Below the pieces are notes generated by a model. It did no database searches and was not told the origin of the DNA. It saw only the letters and a list, made by a program, of their open reading frames with translations. 64,000 nt of DNA, taken from positions 99,152 through 163,151 of the forward strand of contig NZ_VOXD01000007.1 of NCBI RefSeq assembly GCF_008014675.1, in the 5' to 3' direction. Of the stretch, positions 18,870-27,426 are shown one piece after another; position 1 is the stretch's first letter; every line of letters starts with the position of its first letter. The stretch is from Neolewinella aurantiaca. GTDB lineage: Bacteria > Bacteroidota > Bacteroidia > Chitinophagales > Saprospiraceae. The translations under genes and the position numbers were made by a program.

Positions 18870-20819
18870 TCACTTCGAACCTCTTCCGGCGGTAAGCAAT
18901 TCCGCATCGTAGTTTCGTACCACCATGCTGTCCTGACACAAGTTCCAGAGGTATTGCTTTACAACATCGCCCTCCTGCAATCCGGGTAGGCTCAGGTTGA
19001 AACGGAGGTAGTCGTCTTCCGGCGTATCCATCGTCGGCGGTATCCTGACCTGAACCCACTTCAGGGTCTCCGCTCCGCGGCGGTGTTCGGTTACAACGGA
19101 GGGGAATTTCCACTTGTCGTAACTGTCGCCGTAGTACGAAAAGGCAAGGCTGGTACCGAGCCAGATGGTTCCTGCTGCTTCTGTAGCCGTAACCTTGTGC
19201 TCCAGCAGATTGGTAAATTCCCGGCTGGATTTCGGCGCAACGCTGACGAGGGTGTCGGTTGTCAGCAGTTCAGTAGTGACGTATTCTCCCACGGGCATTT
19301 TCTCGTCGGTGTCCAGGTAAACCCGGTCTTTTTTGTCGAGCGAGGTCTTGCCGAATACCTCCCAGTAGTAGGTTCTGTTGGTGAAGTCCAGAGGAATGAT
19401 CCTTTGGTTGTATTGCCAGTGCTGGAAGAGGTTCAGGAAAATGAACGGCAGAAGGAGTAAGGGAGCGAGGGACCGCAGGTGCAAAGAGCGCTTACTAGTG
19501 AAGCGGCCTGTATGGCCTGTACCACCTTCCACGTCTCCCCTCTCCCGAAGAGAGGGGCTGGGGGAGAGGGCCACGTTACCTCGCTCTGCACCTGCGTTCT
19601 CGCCCAAAACCCACGCAACAAAAGCCGCCAGCGGCAAAGCCAGTAAAGCGTAGCTCTGCGTAACCGGCCGGCTCCCGAAGGTGTTGCCGTACCACCAGAT
19701 GTGCCAACTGAAGAGTATGTACAGATTGCCGATCAGGAAAATCACCACGGGAAGTATCCACGCTTTCGGCAAGCGAAATATACCAACGAAAGCCAATGTC
19801 ATGATTGGCGTATACACCAGCCAACCGCGCCGGTAGCTGAAGAGTCCATCCAGCAAATGTGGTTCCAGCCAGTCGAAACTCAGCCCTGCGTAACCATCCT
19901 GCCACCAGCTGCCCGTCCCGACTTTATAATAGATCAACTGGATCGAAAAGACAGCCAGGGCGGCTAAGAATATGGGCAGCGTGCGTTCGAAATTGCGCTT
20001 GAAGGTATCCCAATTCTTCAGACCGTAAAAGGCCGGGATCGCAAACACCACAATCTCGGAACTACGCACCAGGCACATCAGACCGATCAGGAGGCCTAAT
20101 AGTAAGTAGTGGGTAGCAGGTAGTGGGTAGGCGGACAGTGGAGGCGATGTAGACGTTGCGGACGTTACACCTATGGACGATTTCGTCATCACCAGTTTGC
20201 TGAAGTAATAAAGAAACACCGAGTACAGCGCAAACAAATATCCGTGCGTCATGTCCGGCTTTTCCACGATGTAGTAGAAGATGTTGGTGCCCAGCCCAAC
20301 GGCAAGAAGCGTAATCCCCACCACTAAATCAGAAAAGAAAAGCGCTAAGAATCGCTTCAGGTAAAGCAGCCCGAGAAAGGCGAACAGCAGCCCCATCAGT
20401 ACTACCATGAGCTGGTAGGGATAGCTCATTCCGTCGGCCGGCGCAATGCCCGTCGCCGAAACGATGCCGTGGGTCACCAAAAAAGCCGGCGTCCAGATGA
20501 CCGACAAGCCGATGTTGTAGATCGGGAAGCGGCCGCCGTCTTCGGTAGGGTTGAGCTGGTAGATGCTGCTGCTGATGTCGTAATCTTCGAAGTGCTGCTC
20601 CGCAAAGGCGTAGTGCTCAATGTCACCGTAGATGAAGGCTCCGGGCAGGTAGGCGTAATAGCCGTAGCCATCCCAGGTTATTACGTTGGTCGTGCCCCGA
20701 AAGACTTCATTGCGAATCAGGGAAGTGGCCGCCATCACGAGGAAGACGAGCAGAAAAGCAAACCGGGAAATTCTGTTGGGAGATCTCAGCACAGATGCAA
20801 GGTAGTGAGCAGGGGACAC
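18870..20819 (-). CDS. Multi-pass membrane protein, GT-C glycosyltransferase-like
   Basis: 649 residues with about a dozen predicted membrane segments. An early periplasmic loop after the first helix contains TWDGYGYYAYLPG, resembling the Asp-bearing first loop of GT-C (PMT/ArnT-type) enzymes that use lipid-linked sugars; the assignment is tentative. Two stretches look inserted: YPLPATHYLLL (low-complexity, 20104-20131), and residues around 410-450 where two R1 copies and the R5 hairpin are read through in frame. The C-terminal part is soluble. Confidence 0.6.
   Translation of the reverse strand: MSPAHYLASVLRSPNRISRFAFLLVFLVMAATSLIRNEVFRGTTNVITWDGYGYYAYLPGAFIYGDIEHYAFAEQHFEDYDISSSIYQLNPTEDGGRFPIYNIGLSVIWTPAFLVTHGIVSATGIAPADGMSYPYQLMVVLMGLLFAFLGLLYLKRFLALFFSDLVVGITLLAVGLGTNIFYYIVEKPDMTHGYLFALYSVFLYYFSKLVMTKSSIGVTSATSTSPPLSAYPLPATHYLLLGLLIGLMCLVRSSEIVVFAIPAFYGLKNWDTFKRNFERTLPIFLAALAVFSIQLIYYKVGTGSWWQDGYAGLSFDWLEPHLLDGLFSYRRGWLVYTPIMTLAFVGIFRLPKAWILPVVIFLIGNLYILFSWHIWWYGNTFGSRPVTQSYALLALPLAAFVAWVLGENAGAERGNVALSPSPSLRERGDVEGGTGHTGRFTSKRSLHLRSLAPLLLLPFIFLNLFQHWQYNQRIIPLDFTNRTYYWEVFGKTSLDKKDRVYLDTDEKMPVGEYVTTELLTTDTLVSVAPKSSREFTNLLEHKVTATEAAGTIWLGTSLAFSYYGDSYDKWKFPSVVTEHRRGAETLKWVQVRIPPTMDTPEDDYLRFNLSLPGLQEGDVVKQYLWNLCQDSMVVRNYDAELLTAGRGSK
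19468..19483 (-). repeat. R1 copy 7 (degenerate, in CDS)
   Basis: Reverse complement TGCACCTGCGGTCCCT keeps only the left arm of the consensus. Confidence 0.5.
19531..19575. repeat. Repeat family R5, copy 2 (in CDS)
   Basis: Hairpin CCCCTCTCCCGAAGAGAGGGG with flanks matching the 16569 copy in reverse. It lies in frame inside the membrane protein gene. Confidence 0.7.
19587..19604 (+). repeat. R1 copy 8 (in CDS)
   Basis: TGCACCTGCGTTCTCGCC, one mismatch, within the membrane-protein frame next to R5. Confidence 0.75.
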
Positions 20820-20844
20820 ATTTTTTTTGGGGGAGGATGGTGGG

Positions 20845-20933
20845 GCTAACGCATAGGCTAGTTAAGCCGTGTTAAACCCCCACCTCAGACCCCTCCTCAC
20901 GGGGGATGGGCTAGTGAAAACGCTACGCGTTTT
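20845..20933 (+). repeat. Repeat family R4, copy 1
   Basis: About 88 bp, reappearing in reverse complement at 55034-55121. Shared blocks: GCTAACGCATAGG, GTTAAG(C/T)CGTGTTA, CCCCTCC, GGGGGATGGGCTAGTGAAAA, CGCTACG. Confidence 0.8.
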
Positions 20934-21056
20934 TAGGTCAGGATCATTCCTGAAAATTCATTATATGTTCGTGTAAGGAACTTAATTCCTCGAAAGCCAA
21001 GAGGGATGGCAGGCGTATAAATCTTGCTAAGCAAATCAAGGATCAAAGATCAAAGA

Positions 21057-22001
21057 TCACCCTTCCTTCCGGCGCGCAGCCAGCAGGTACAGCACGGCCA
21101 TACGAACGGCAACGCCGTTCTCGACCTGTTCCAGAATGATGCTGTGCTCGGAGTCCGCTACTGCGGTGTCGATTTCCACCCCGCGGTTGATCGGGCCGGG
21201 GTGCATGATCACGACGGGTTTGTCGAGCTTATCCACCCGCTGGCGGGTGATACCGAACTGACGGTTGTATTCGCGTAGGCTGGGGATGAATTTAGTGTCT
21301 TGTCGCTCCAGTTGGATGCGCAATACGTTGGCTACGTCACACCAGGCGAGGCTTTCGTCTACGTTGTAACTGACCTCGACGCCCATGCTGCTGATGTGCT
21401 TCGGGATCAGGGTTGGTGGCCCGCAGACCCTTACGTGTGCTCCCAGTTTGCGGAGGCAGAATATGTTGGAAAGTGCCACCCGGGAGTGGGTGATGTCTCC
21501 GAAGATGCAGATGTTTTTCCCACGCAGGTCTCCGCCAACGGCGTCGCGCATCGAGAAAGCATCGAGCAGGGCCTGAGTCGGGTGCTCGTGGGTGCCATCT
21601 CCCGCATTGACGATGCTGGCGTCTATCTTGGAAGCAAGAAAATGGTGGGCTCCGGGGGCGGGATGCCGCATCACGACCATGTCGACTTTCATCGCCAGGA
21701 TGTTGTTGACGGTATCGAGTAGTGTTTCGCCTTTTTTGACCGAAGAACTAGCCGCGCTGAAGTTTACCGTATCTGCGCTCAGGCGTTTCTCGGCAAGCTC
21801 GAAGCTGATGCGGGTCCGGGTACTGTTTTCGAAGAAGAGGTTGGCTATCGTCACGTCCCGCAGGCTGGGAACTTTTTTGATCGGCCGGTTGATGACTTCC
21901 TTGAATTCACGGGCGGTGTCCAGAATAAGCTCGACGTCTGCGGCGGTCAGGTATTTGATGCCGAGAACGTGCTTGGTGGATAGTTGCTGGTCGGAGGGCA
22001 T
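21057..22001 (-). CDS. pyrB: Aspartate carbamoyltransferase catalytic subunit
   Basis: 314 residues from the start MPSDQQLS. Catalyses carbamoyl phosphate plus aspartate to carbamoyl-aspartate in pyrimidine synthesis. The carbamoyl-phosphate motif FFENSTRTRISFE and the HPTQ motif are intact, as is MHPGPINRG near the C-terminus. An upstream start would overlap pyrR. It lies 8 bp after pyrR, clearly one operon. No pyrI is present. Confidence 0.95.
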   Translation of the reverse strand: MPSDQQLSTKHVLGIKYLTAADVELILDTAREFKEVINRPIKKVPSLRDVTIANLFFENSTRTRISFELAEKRLSADTVNFSAASSSVKKGETLLDTVNNILAMKVDMVVMRHPAPGAHHFLASKIDASIVNAGDGTHEHPTQALLDAFSMRDAVGGDLRGKNICIFGDITHSRVALSNIFCLRKLGAHVRVCGPPTLIPKHISSMGVEVSYNVDESLAWCDVANVLRIQLERQDTKFIPSLREYNRQFGITRQRVDKLDKPVVIMHPGPINRGVEIDTAVADSEHSIILEQVENGVAVRMAVLYLLAARRKEG

Positions 22002-22009
22002 CTGATTGA

Positions 22010-22549
22010 TTAGGAGGTTCGGAGGATGATCTGGTCTTCGCCGTCGGTTTCGGCCCATTGCACCTCAACGTACTCATTGTCAAGGGTGTCGACGGAGAGC
22101 CCGCGGTAGTTGGCGCGTACGGGGAGGGTGCGCCGGAAGCGGCGGTCTACCATAACCAGCAGCTCGACCTGGGCGGGGCGGCCGTAGTGGTTGAGCGCGG
22201 TGAGGGCACTTACGGTGGTTCGTCCGCTAAAGAGGACGTCGTCCACCAGGACGACCCGTTTGTCTTCTACCAGGAAGTCGATTTCGGTGGGGTGGGGGGT
22301 GAGCCCACCCTTTGCGGTCCGGAAGTCGTCGCGGTAAAACGTGGTGTCCAGTTTGCCGTAATCGTAGTCGGTTACGCCCATTTCGGCGAGGCGTTTTCGG
22401 AGGCGTTCAGCCAGTTCCACTCCACCGGTTTGGATTCCGATGAGGCAGGTATTGGAGAAATCACCGTGCTCCTCGATCAGGTGGCTACAGAGGCGGGTGA
22501 TCGTGAGGGCGAAGCGTTCTCGGTTGTGTATGATGCGCTGGGCTGGCAT
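22010..22549 (-). CDS. pyrR: PyrR, uracil phosphoribosyltransferase / pyr regulator
   Basis: 179 residues. The PRPP-binding loop is VVLVDDVLFSGRTT. PyrR proteins bind pyr mRNA leaders in response to UMP and may also have uracil phosphoribosyltransferase activity. Placed directly before pyrB it probably controls this operon; I did not find a clear PyrR-binding hairpin or attenuator in the 280 bp upstream, so the mode of control is open. Confidence 0.92.
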   Translation of the reverse strand: MPAQRIIHNRERFALTITRLCSHLIEEHGDFSNTCLIGIQTGGVELAERLRKRLAEMGVTDYDYGKLDTTFYRDDFRTAKGGLTPHPTEIDFLVEDKRVVLVDDVLFSGRTTVSALTALNHYGRPAQVELLVMVDRRFRRTLPVRANYRGLSVDTLDNEYVEVQWAETDGEDQIILRTS

Positions 22550-22610
22550 AGGGGCGAAGGTAATCCGTATGAACGTAAATATGTTAGTATTTCCGGCATT
22601 TTAGTATCAG

Positions 22611-22628
22611 GGCGCGGCCGCGGGTGCA
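22611..22628 (-). repeat. R1 copy 9
   Basis: Reverse complement TGCACCCGCGGCCGCGCC, about 60 bp upstream of pyrR. Confidence 0.82.
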
Positions 22629-22831
22629 GTGAAGGCTTAAGAGCATCGTTTCCCGGCCCGAAGAATATTGCCGTCTCAACCTGCTCTCCCCGGATAATCG
22701 ACAGCGTAACCATCCGGGAGGCTGAAACACCGCTTACTCACCGCAAGGTCAGGCTTCTGATGCTGTTATGATCGTTACACCCGAGCTGATAGGGCCCGGA
22801 CAGGCAATCTTTTTTTCCTACCTTAACCGGT

Positions 22832-23368
22832 ATGAATTTCTGTTCCAACTGCGGCTCGAATACGATAGGACTGATTGTTCCCCAGGGAGACAACCGCGAA
22901 CGTTACGTTTGCGGAAACTGCGGGATCATCCACTACCAAAACCCAAATATTGTCGCCGGCTGCCTGCCCGTGTGGGAAGACAAAGTGCTGTTGTGCCGGC
23001 GGGCGATAGAACCCCGCCTCGGTTTCTGGAACGTACCCAGTGGCTACCTTGAAAACGGAGAATCCGTTGAAGACGGCGCTAAACGGGAAGTATGGGAAGA
23101 AGCCGCCGCAAAGGTGGAATTAGACTATCTCATCACGCTTTACAATCTCCCAAAGATCAACCAGATTTATCTCCAGTTTGTCGGTGAACTGGTAGGCGGA
23201 GCGTTTGGTGTAGGAGAGGAGAGCTCGGAGTGTGCTCTTTTTACCGAGAAAGCCATCCCCTGGGAGGAGATGGCTTTCACTTCGTCTACGTTTACCCTCC
23301 GGCGCTATTTCGAGAACAGACGCCTGGGTAAAAAAATACTGCACCGGGGGGCCTATCCGGATCTCTGA
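22832..23368 (+). CDS. Nudix hydrolase with N-terminal zinc ribbon
   Basis: 178 residues. An N-terminal zinc ribbon (CSNCGS and CGNCG) precedes a Nudix box, GYLENGESVEDGAKREVWEE, that matches GX5EX7REUXEE. The architecture is that of NudC-like and ADP-ribose-type Nudix enzymes hydrolysing a nucleoside diphosphate linked to another group; the substrate is unknown. Stand-alone gene divergent from pyrR. Confidence 0.88.
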   Translation: MNFCSNCGSNTIGLIVPQGDNRERYVCGNCGIIHYQNPNIVAGCLPVWEDKVLLCRRAIEPRLGFWNVPSGYLENGESVEDGAKREVWEEAAAKVELDYLITLYNLPKINQIYLQFVGELVGGAFGVGEESSECALFTEKAIPWEEMAFTSSTFTLRRYFENRRLGKKILHRGAYPDL

Positions 23369-23403
23369 TCGAAATCCGGAAACGAGGCATCCCTGGTTTT
23401 AAT

Positions 23404-24027
23404 TTAGTTGCCGAGGGGCACAAGTACGCCGCCATTGATACCAATGTAGCGCTGCCGGATTTCGGAGTCGTCCAGGTCTGACTGATCGGTGAAGCTGCCA
23501 TTGTAACGGCCTTCAACGAACAGTTTCAGCCCGATATCGATCGTGAGGCCGCCTACTGCGGTGAACTCGAGGCCACTGCGGTTGATACGGTCGGCATCGA
23601 AGTCCACATCCCGTTCGCCGTTGAGGTCGGTAACGGTTCCGGACACAGCGTAGGAGAAGGACGGCCCCGCACCAACGTAAAAACCGATCCCCTCAGGACG
23701 GCCGAAGTTCAGTTTTACCAGCGCACCGAGATCGACAAAGGAAACGGTACGTTCGAAGGAAGCGATGGAGCCCAGGGAAGCATCGATGGAGTAGCCACGG
23801 TTAAGGTAGTTGAGTTCGGGCTGAATGCTGATGATGTCGGTACCGAGGGGAATGTCGAGGAAAATACCCAGCATCAGGTTGGATTCACCGTCGGTTTCTA
23901 TTTCGGCATTGTCGAAATCAATGGAAGCGTCGGTAGCGTTGACGCCAGCGCGGAGCCCAAAATATTGAGCAGACAGGGGAGCGGCCAGAAAAAGAACCGC
24001 CAGGAGAGATAGGAATGATTTACGCAT
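23404..24027 (-). CDS. Outer-membrane beta-barrel protein
   Basis: 207 residues from MRKSFLSLL, with a signal peptide ending PLSAQ. The alternating pattern (YFGLRAGVNAT, IQPELNYLNRGY, FYVGAGPSFSYAVSG, LKLFVEGRYNGSF) and the terminal GVLVPLGN are those of small porin/OmpW-type eight-stranded barrels common in Bacteroidota. Ligand unknown. The longer frame to 24159 adds no recognisable sequence. Confidence 0.82.
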   Translation of the reverse strand: MRKSFLSLLAVLFLAAPLSAQYFGLRAGVNATDASIDFDNAEIETDGESNLMLGIFLDIPLGTDIISIQPELNYLNRGYSIDASLGSIASFERTVSFVDLGALVKLNFGRPEGIGFYVGAGPSFSYAVSGTVTDLNGERDVDFDADRINRSGLEFTAVGGLTIDIGLKLFVEGRYNGSFTDQSDLDDSEIRQRYIGINGGVLVPLGN

Positions 24028-24120
24028 GGATTTGCTTGATTTAAATGATTGAATCATCCGTAAAACGTGAGCCATTTTACCCGTGTTCGACGCTGAAATG
24101 TTAAGTGTCAAACATCTCTT

Positions 24121-24138
24121 TGCACCTGCGGCCGCGCC
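24121..24138 (+). repeat. R1 copy 10
   Basis: TGCACCTGCGGCCGCGCC, perfect consensus and identical to copy 15, between two minus-strand genes. Confidence 0.88.
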
Positions 24139-24183
24139 CCTTCCGAGGGCTTCTTTCAAGCAGTCAAATCCGGTTCTCTGCTT

Positions 24184-24924
24184 TTACTCCTTGCTTAGCA
24201 TCGTTACCGCTCTTTTTAAATCCTCAGGAGTGTCGATCCCGATTGCCGGAAGATCGGTGAGGCCCACCTGAATCGAGTACCCCGCCGCCAGCCAGCGGAG
24301 TTGCTCCAGTGATTCGTCTCCTTCCAGCTCCCCTTTGGGCAGCGAGGTCAACTCCGGTAATATCTCCGAGCGGTAGGCATAAAGCCCCAGGTGCTGCAGG
24401 TGTTTCTTCTGGTCGATCCACTTGCCTACCGGTACATCGCGCAGGAACGGGATGGCGTGCCGGCTGAAGTACAATGCGCGGCCCGAGCTGCTGCGTACCA
24501 CCTTCACCACGTTGGGCGAAAGTAATTCCCGCTCCTGCGTTATCGGCCGTGCGAGGGTGGCAATGGCAACTTCGGGGTCGGCAAAGGGCGCTACAACCGC
24601 TGCTATTTGCAAAGGGTTGATGAAGGGCTCGTCTCCCTGTACGTTTACGATTATTGTAGCCTCCGGGAAGTGCGCTGCGACCTCGGCAACGCGGTCTGTT
24701 CCACTGGGGTGATCGTTTCTGGTCATCATCACTTCTCCGCCGAAGCTGAGTACGTGATCGAAGATTCTCTGGTCGTCGGTAGCAACGACGACCCGGTGGA
24801 TGTCTTCGGTACTGCTCACGCGCTCGTACACGCGTTGGATCATCGTTTTACCGGCCATGTCGGCCAGGGGTTTGCCGGGGAAGCGGGTACTGTTGTACCG
24901 GGCTGGTATAATTGCCAGGGTCAT
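24184..24924 (-). CDS. kdsB: 3-deoxy-manno-octulosonate cytidylyltransferase
   Basis: 246 residues. Activates Kdo as CMP-Kdo for lipopolysaccharide inner core. Family hallmarks: IIPARYNSTRFPGKPL, VVVATDD, MTRNDHPSGTDRVAE and NVQGDEPFI. Its presence shows that the organism makes Kdo-containing LPS. It follows the dynamin-like gene at 45 bp on the same strand, possibly co-transcribed. Confidence 0.95.
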   Translation of the reverse strand: MTLAIIPARYNSTRFPGKPLADMAGKTMIQRVYERVSSTEDIHRVVVATDDQRIFDHVLSFGGEVMMTRNDHPSGTDRVAEVAAHFPEATIIVNVQGDEPFINPLQIAAVVAPFADPEVAIATLARPITQERELLSPNVVKVVRSSSGRALYFSRHAIPFLRDVPVGKWIDQKKHLQHLGLYAYRSEILPELTSLPKGELEGDESLEQLRWLAAGYSIQVGLTDLPAIGIDTPEDLKRAVTMLSKE

Positions 24925-24968
24925 AAAGAGCGTATTTAGCGTTTTGTGGATTGGGCGGGTGCTAAGCG

Positions 24969-26678
24969 CTAAACGACCATCTCCGCCAGCTCTTCCCGGA
25001 TTTCAACGTGGTTGCCTTCCAGAATAGCGAGGTTCTTTTCTTCCCTGGCAAGCGTATCGTCGAAGCGGGCGAAATTACCTTCGATTCTTACGCGCAGGTT
25101 GGCGATGTAAGCTTTCAGTTTTTCTTCGAGTTCGGCGGCCAGCTTTTGGCGGCCAACTACTATTTCTGCTTCGAAACCGTCTACGATGCGTTTGCGCTTG
25201 CCCCGGGTGCTGAAGCCCGCGAACAATACACCGACGGTAGTGAGTATGCCTCCGGAAATGTCGAAAACAGAAGCCGAAGAGAGGGCCATCAGCACAACGC
25301 CAAGTGCTGCGATGCCGCCGCCCGCGGCGAGGTTCGGCGTCAGGTTTTCGCGGTCGGCGAAGAGTTCTTCGTCGGTGAAGTTTTCGGTTTTGGAGACGAA
25401 GCGATTGAACTGGTCCTGCAGGTCGCGGAGTACGTTTTCGCGCCGCTCGGCGATGTCGCTGAAGATTTCGTGATCGTTCTTCAGGATGGTTTCGCTGCTG
25501 CGGATTTTCAGGTCGATCACCTTCACCATTTGTTGGATGGAATCGGCCAGGTCGATCACGTTATCGTTCAGCCGGGCGCGCATTTTGGTGTTGAGCTCTT
25601 CTTCCAGGTCTTTGGCGAGGTTGCCGAGCCACGTCTTGGCGTCGGGCGTGGAGCCGAACGTAGCCGAGAGGCTACGCTTCATGAGTCCGAAAATGCTGAG
25701 GCCGCCCTTTAGCTCTTCGAGTTTGCTGCGCGTGATGCCGTCGTACGTCAGTAGCAGGTTCTCGACCATGAGGTCTACCTGTTTGTTGCTTTGGCTGGTT
25801 TGTTCGTCCAGCGTTTCCTGGATATCCTGACGGAAGAAAGTATCGGCTTCGAACTGGCGGCGGCGCAAGAGTAGCCCGTCGGCGATGCGTTCGTTGATGG
25901 TTTGCGCCGTCAGGATGCTGTTGTTCAGTTTCAGGCCGGGGGCTTTGCCCCCGGTGATGTTTTCGGTAATGTATTTACGCAGCGGAGCGTAGCCGCTGTC
26001 GGCGTCTCCTTCGTCTTCGGCCTTTGCACTGACGGCAAACACTTTGGGATCATCGATGCCTTCTTTACGGGCTTTTTCGGCTACGCCTTCGAGGTTTACT
26101 TTTAACTCGTTTTCGTTGGCGAGGTCTTTTTGTTGCAGTACGAAGATGGTCTTCTTGCGCCAGTCGCCGTGGATGTATTTGAAGAAGTCCCAGGCCGACT
26201 GCCGGTAGGGGTTTTTAGCTTCGAAGACGAAAACGATGAGGTCACTGGCCGGGATGAACTGCTCGGTGATTTCCTGGTGGTGCTCCACGATCGTGTTCGT
26301 GCCGGGCGTATCTACAATAGCGATTTCCTTTAGGATTTCGACGGGGATGAAGATCTTCTTCAGGTACTTGTTGACCGTTACCGTCCGCTCTTCTTCGCCA
26401 TAGATGATTTGCTGGATGGTGTCCGTCATCGGTTGCGGAGCAGCCTTGGTGATCTCCCGGCCGGTGGCCAGCAGGGCGTTCACGAAGCTCGATTTCCCGG
26501 CTTTCACTTCGCCTACAATCACGAACATGAAGGGCTCGAAAATACGGTTGCGTAGTTCACTGACCGTTTGGGCCATCTCTTCATGCCCGATGCGCAGCGT
26601 CAGTTCGTGGAGGTTTTTGATGATCTCTTCGAGGCGGGCGCGTTTGGCCTGTAGGTTAGCGTCGATCAGATTTGCCAT
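24969..26678 (-). CDS. Dynamin-family GTPase (bacterial dynamin-like protein)
   Basis: 569 residues. P-loop at 56-63 (GEVKAGKS), switch/G3 motif VDTPGTNT and a G4-like QKD; long helical regions follow. A hydrophobic paddle-like segment near 450-490 (LAAGGGIAALGVVLMALSSASVF, given in part) should contact membrane. Bacterial dynamins remodel or protect membranes and sometimes take part in phage defence, but usually as tandem pairs; only one is present here. Confidence 0.85.
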   Translation of the reverse strand: MANLIDANLQAKRARLEEIIKNLHELTLRIGHEEMAQTVSELRNRIFEPFMFVIVGEVKAGKSSFVNALLATGREITKAAPQPMTDTIQQIIYGEEERTVTVNKYLKKIFIPVEILKEIAIVDTPGTNTIVEHHQEITEQFIPASDLIVFVFEAKNPYRQSAWDFFKYIHGDWRKKTIFVLQQKDLANENELKVNLEGVAEKARKEGIDDPKVFAVSAKAEDEGDADSGYAPLRKYITENITGGKAPGLKLNNSILTAQTINERIADGLLLRRRQFEADTFFRQDIQETLDEQTSQSNKQVDLMVENLLLTYDGITRSKLEELKGGLSIFGLMKRSLSATFGSTPDAKTWLGNLAKDLEEELNTKMRARLNDNVIDLADSIQQMVKVIDLKIRSSETILKNDHEIFSDIAERRENVLRDLQDQFNRFVSKTENFTDEELFADRENLTPNLAAGGGIAALGVVLMALSSASVFDISGGILTTVGVLFAGFSTRGKRKRIVDGFEAEIVVGRQKLAAELEEKLKAYIANLRVRIEGNFARFDDTLAREEKNLAILEGNHVEIREELAEMVV

Positions 26679-26683
26679 ATATT

Positions 26684-27425
26684 AGTAGGTAGTTCGTAGT
26701 CGGTAGTGTGTAGTGCGGGCAATGGTGGGGCAAGGTACGAAGTCTTCGGGAGTCGAGAGTTTGGAGTCTGGAGTCTGGAGTCGGGAGTCTTGAGTCGCTG
26801 CCGCGCTGGCCGTTCGCTGCGCTACGCTTGCTCACCTTTGGCCGAGTTTGGAGTCCGGAGTCGGGAGTCGGGAGTCTTGAGTCGCTGCCGCGCTGGCCGT
26901 TCGCTGCGCTACGCTTACTCACCTTTGGCCGAGTTTGGAGTCCGGAGTCTTGAGTCGGGAGTCTTGAGTCGCTGCCGCGCTGGCCGTTCGCTGCGCTACG
27001 CTTGCTCACCTCTGGCCGAGTTTGGAGTCGGGAGTCGGGAGTCGGGAGTCTTGAGTCGCTGCCGCGCTGGCCGTTCGCTGCGCTACGCTTGCTCACCTTT
27101 GGCCGAGTTTGGAGTCGGGAGTCGGGAGTCGGGAGTCTTGAGTCGCTGCCGCGCTGGCCGTTCGCTGCGCTACGCTTACTCACCTTTGGCCGAGTCGGGA
27201 GTTGGGAGTTGGGAGTCTTGAGTCTTGAGTCTTGAGTCGCTGCCGCTGTTTCCACTCACTGTGCGGGGCTTGTTCGCCTGAGGTGAGCAAGCGCAGCGCA
27301 GCAAACGGCTAAAGCGGTAGCGACTCCCGACTCCTCGCGCAGCGACTCCCGACTCCCGACTCAAGACTCCCGACTCAAGACTCCTCGCGCAGCGACTCCT
27401 CACGCAGCGACTCCCGACTCAAAGA
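26684..27425. repeat. GAGTC-rich tandem array with inverted tail
   Basis: After a GTAGT-rich stretch (26684-26716), five copies of a core beginning CGCTGCCGCGCTGGCCGTTC start at 26806, 26883, 26970, 27057 and 27144 (spacing 77, 87, 87, 87). They are separated by variable numbers of GGGAGTC/TTGAGTC units, and a partial sixth lies at 27236. From about 27284 to 27425 the same words occur inverted (GACTCCCGACTC). Long frames exist on both strands only because the period rarely contains stops; I call no gene. Confidence 0.8.
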
Positions 27426-27426
27426 C

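Noticed and set aside
26806..27240. CRISPR-like array
   Set aside because: The spacers are themselves low-complexity GAGTC words and no cas genes are nearby.
26656..27255. 199-residue repetitive protein (DSRLPTPDSRLQT units), and matching frames on the other strand
   Set aside because: Both strands are open through the GAGTC array because its units lack stops; it overlaps the dynamin-gene start and has no signal, domain or initiation context.
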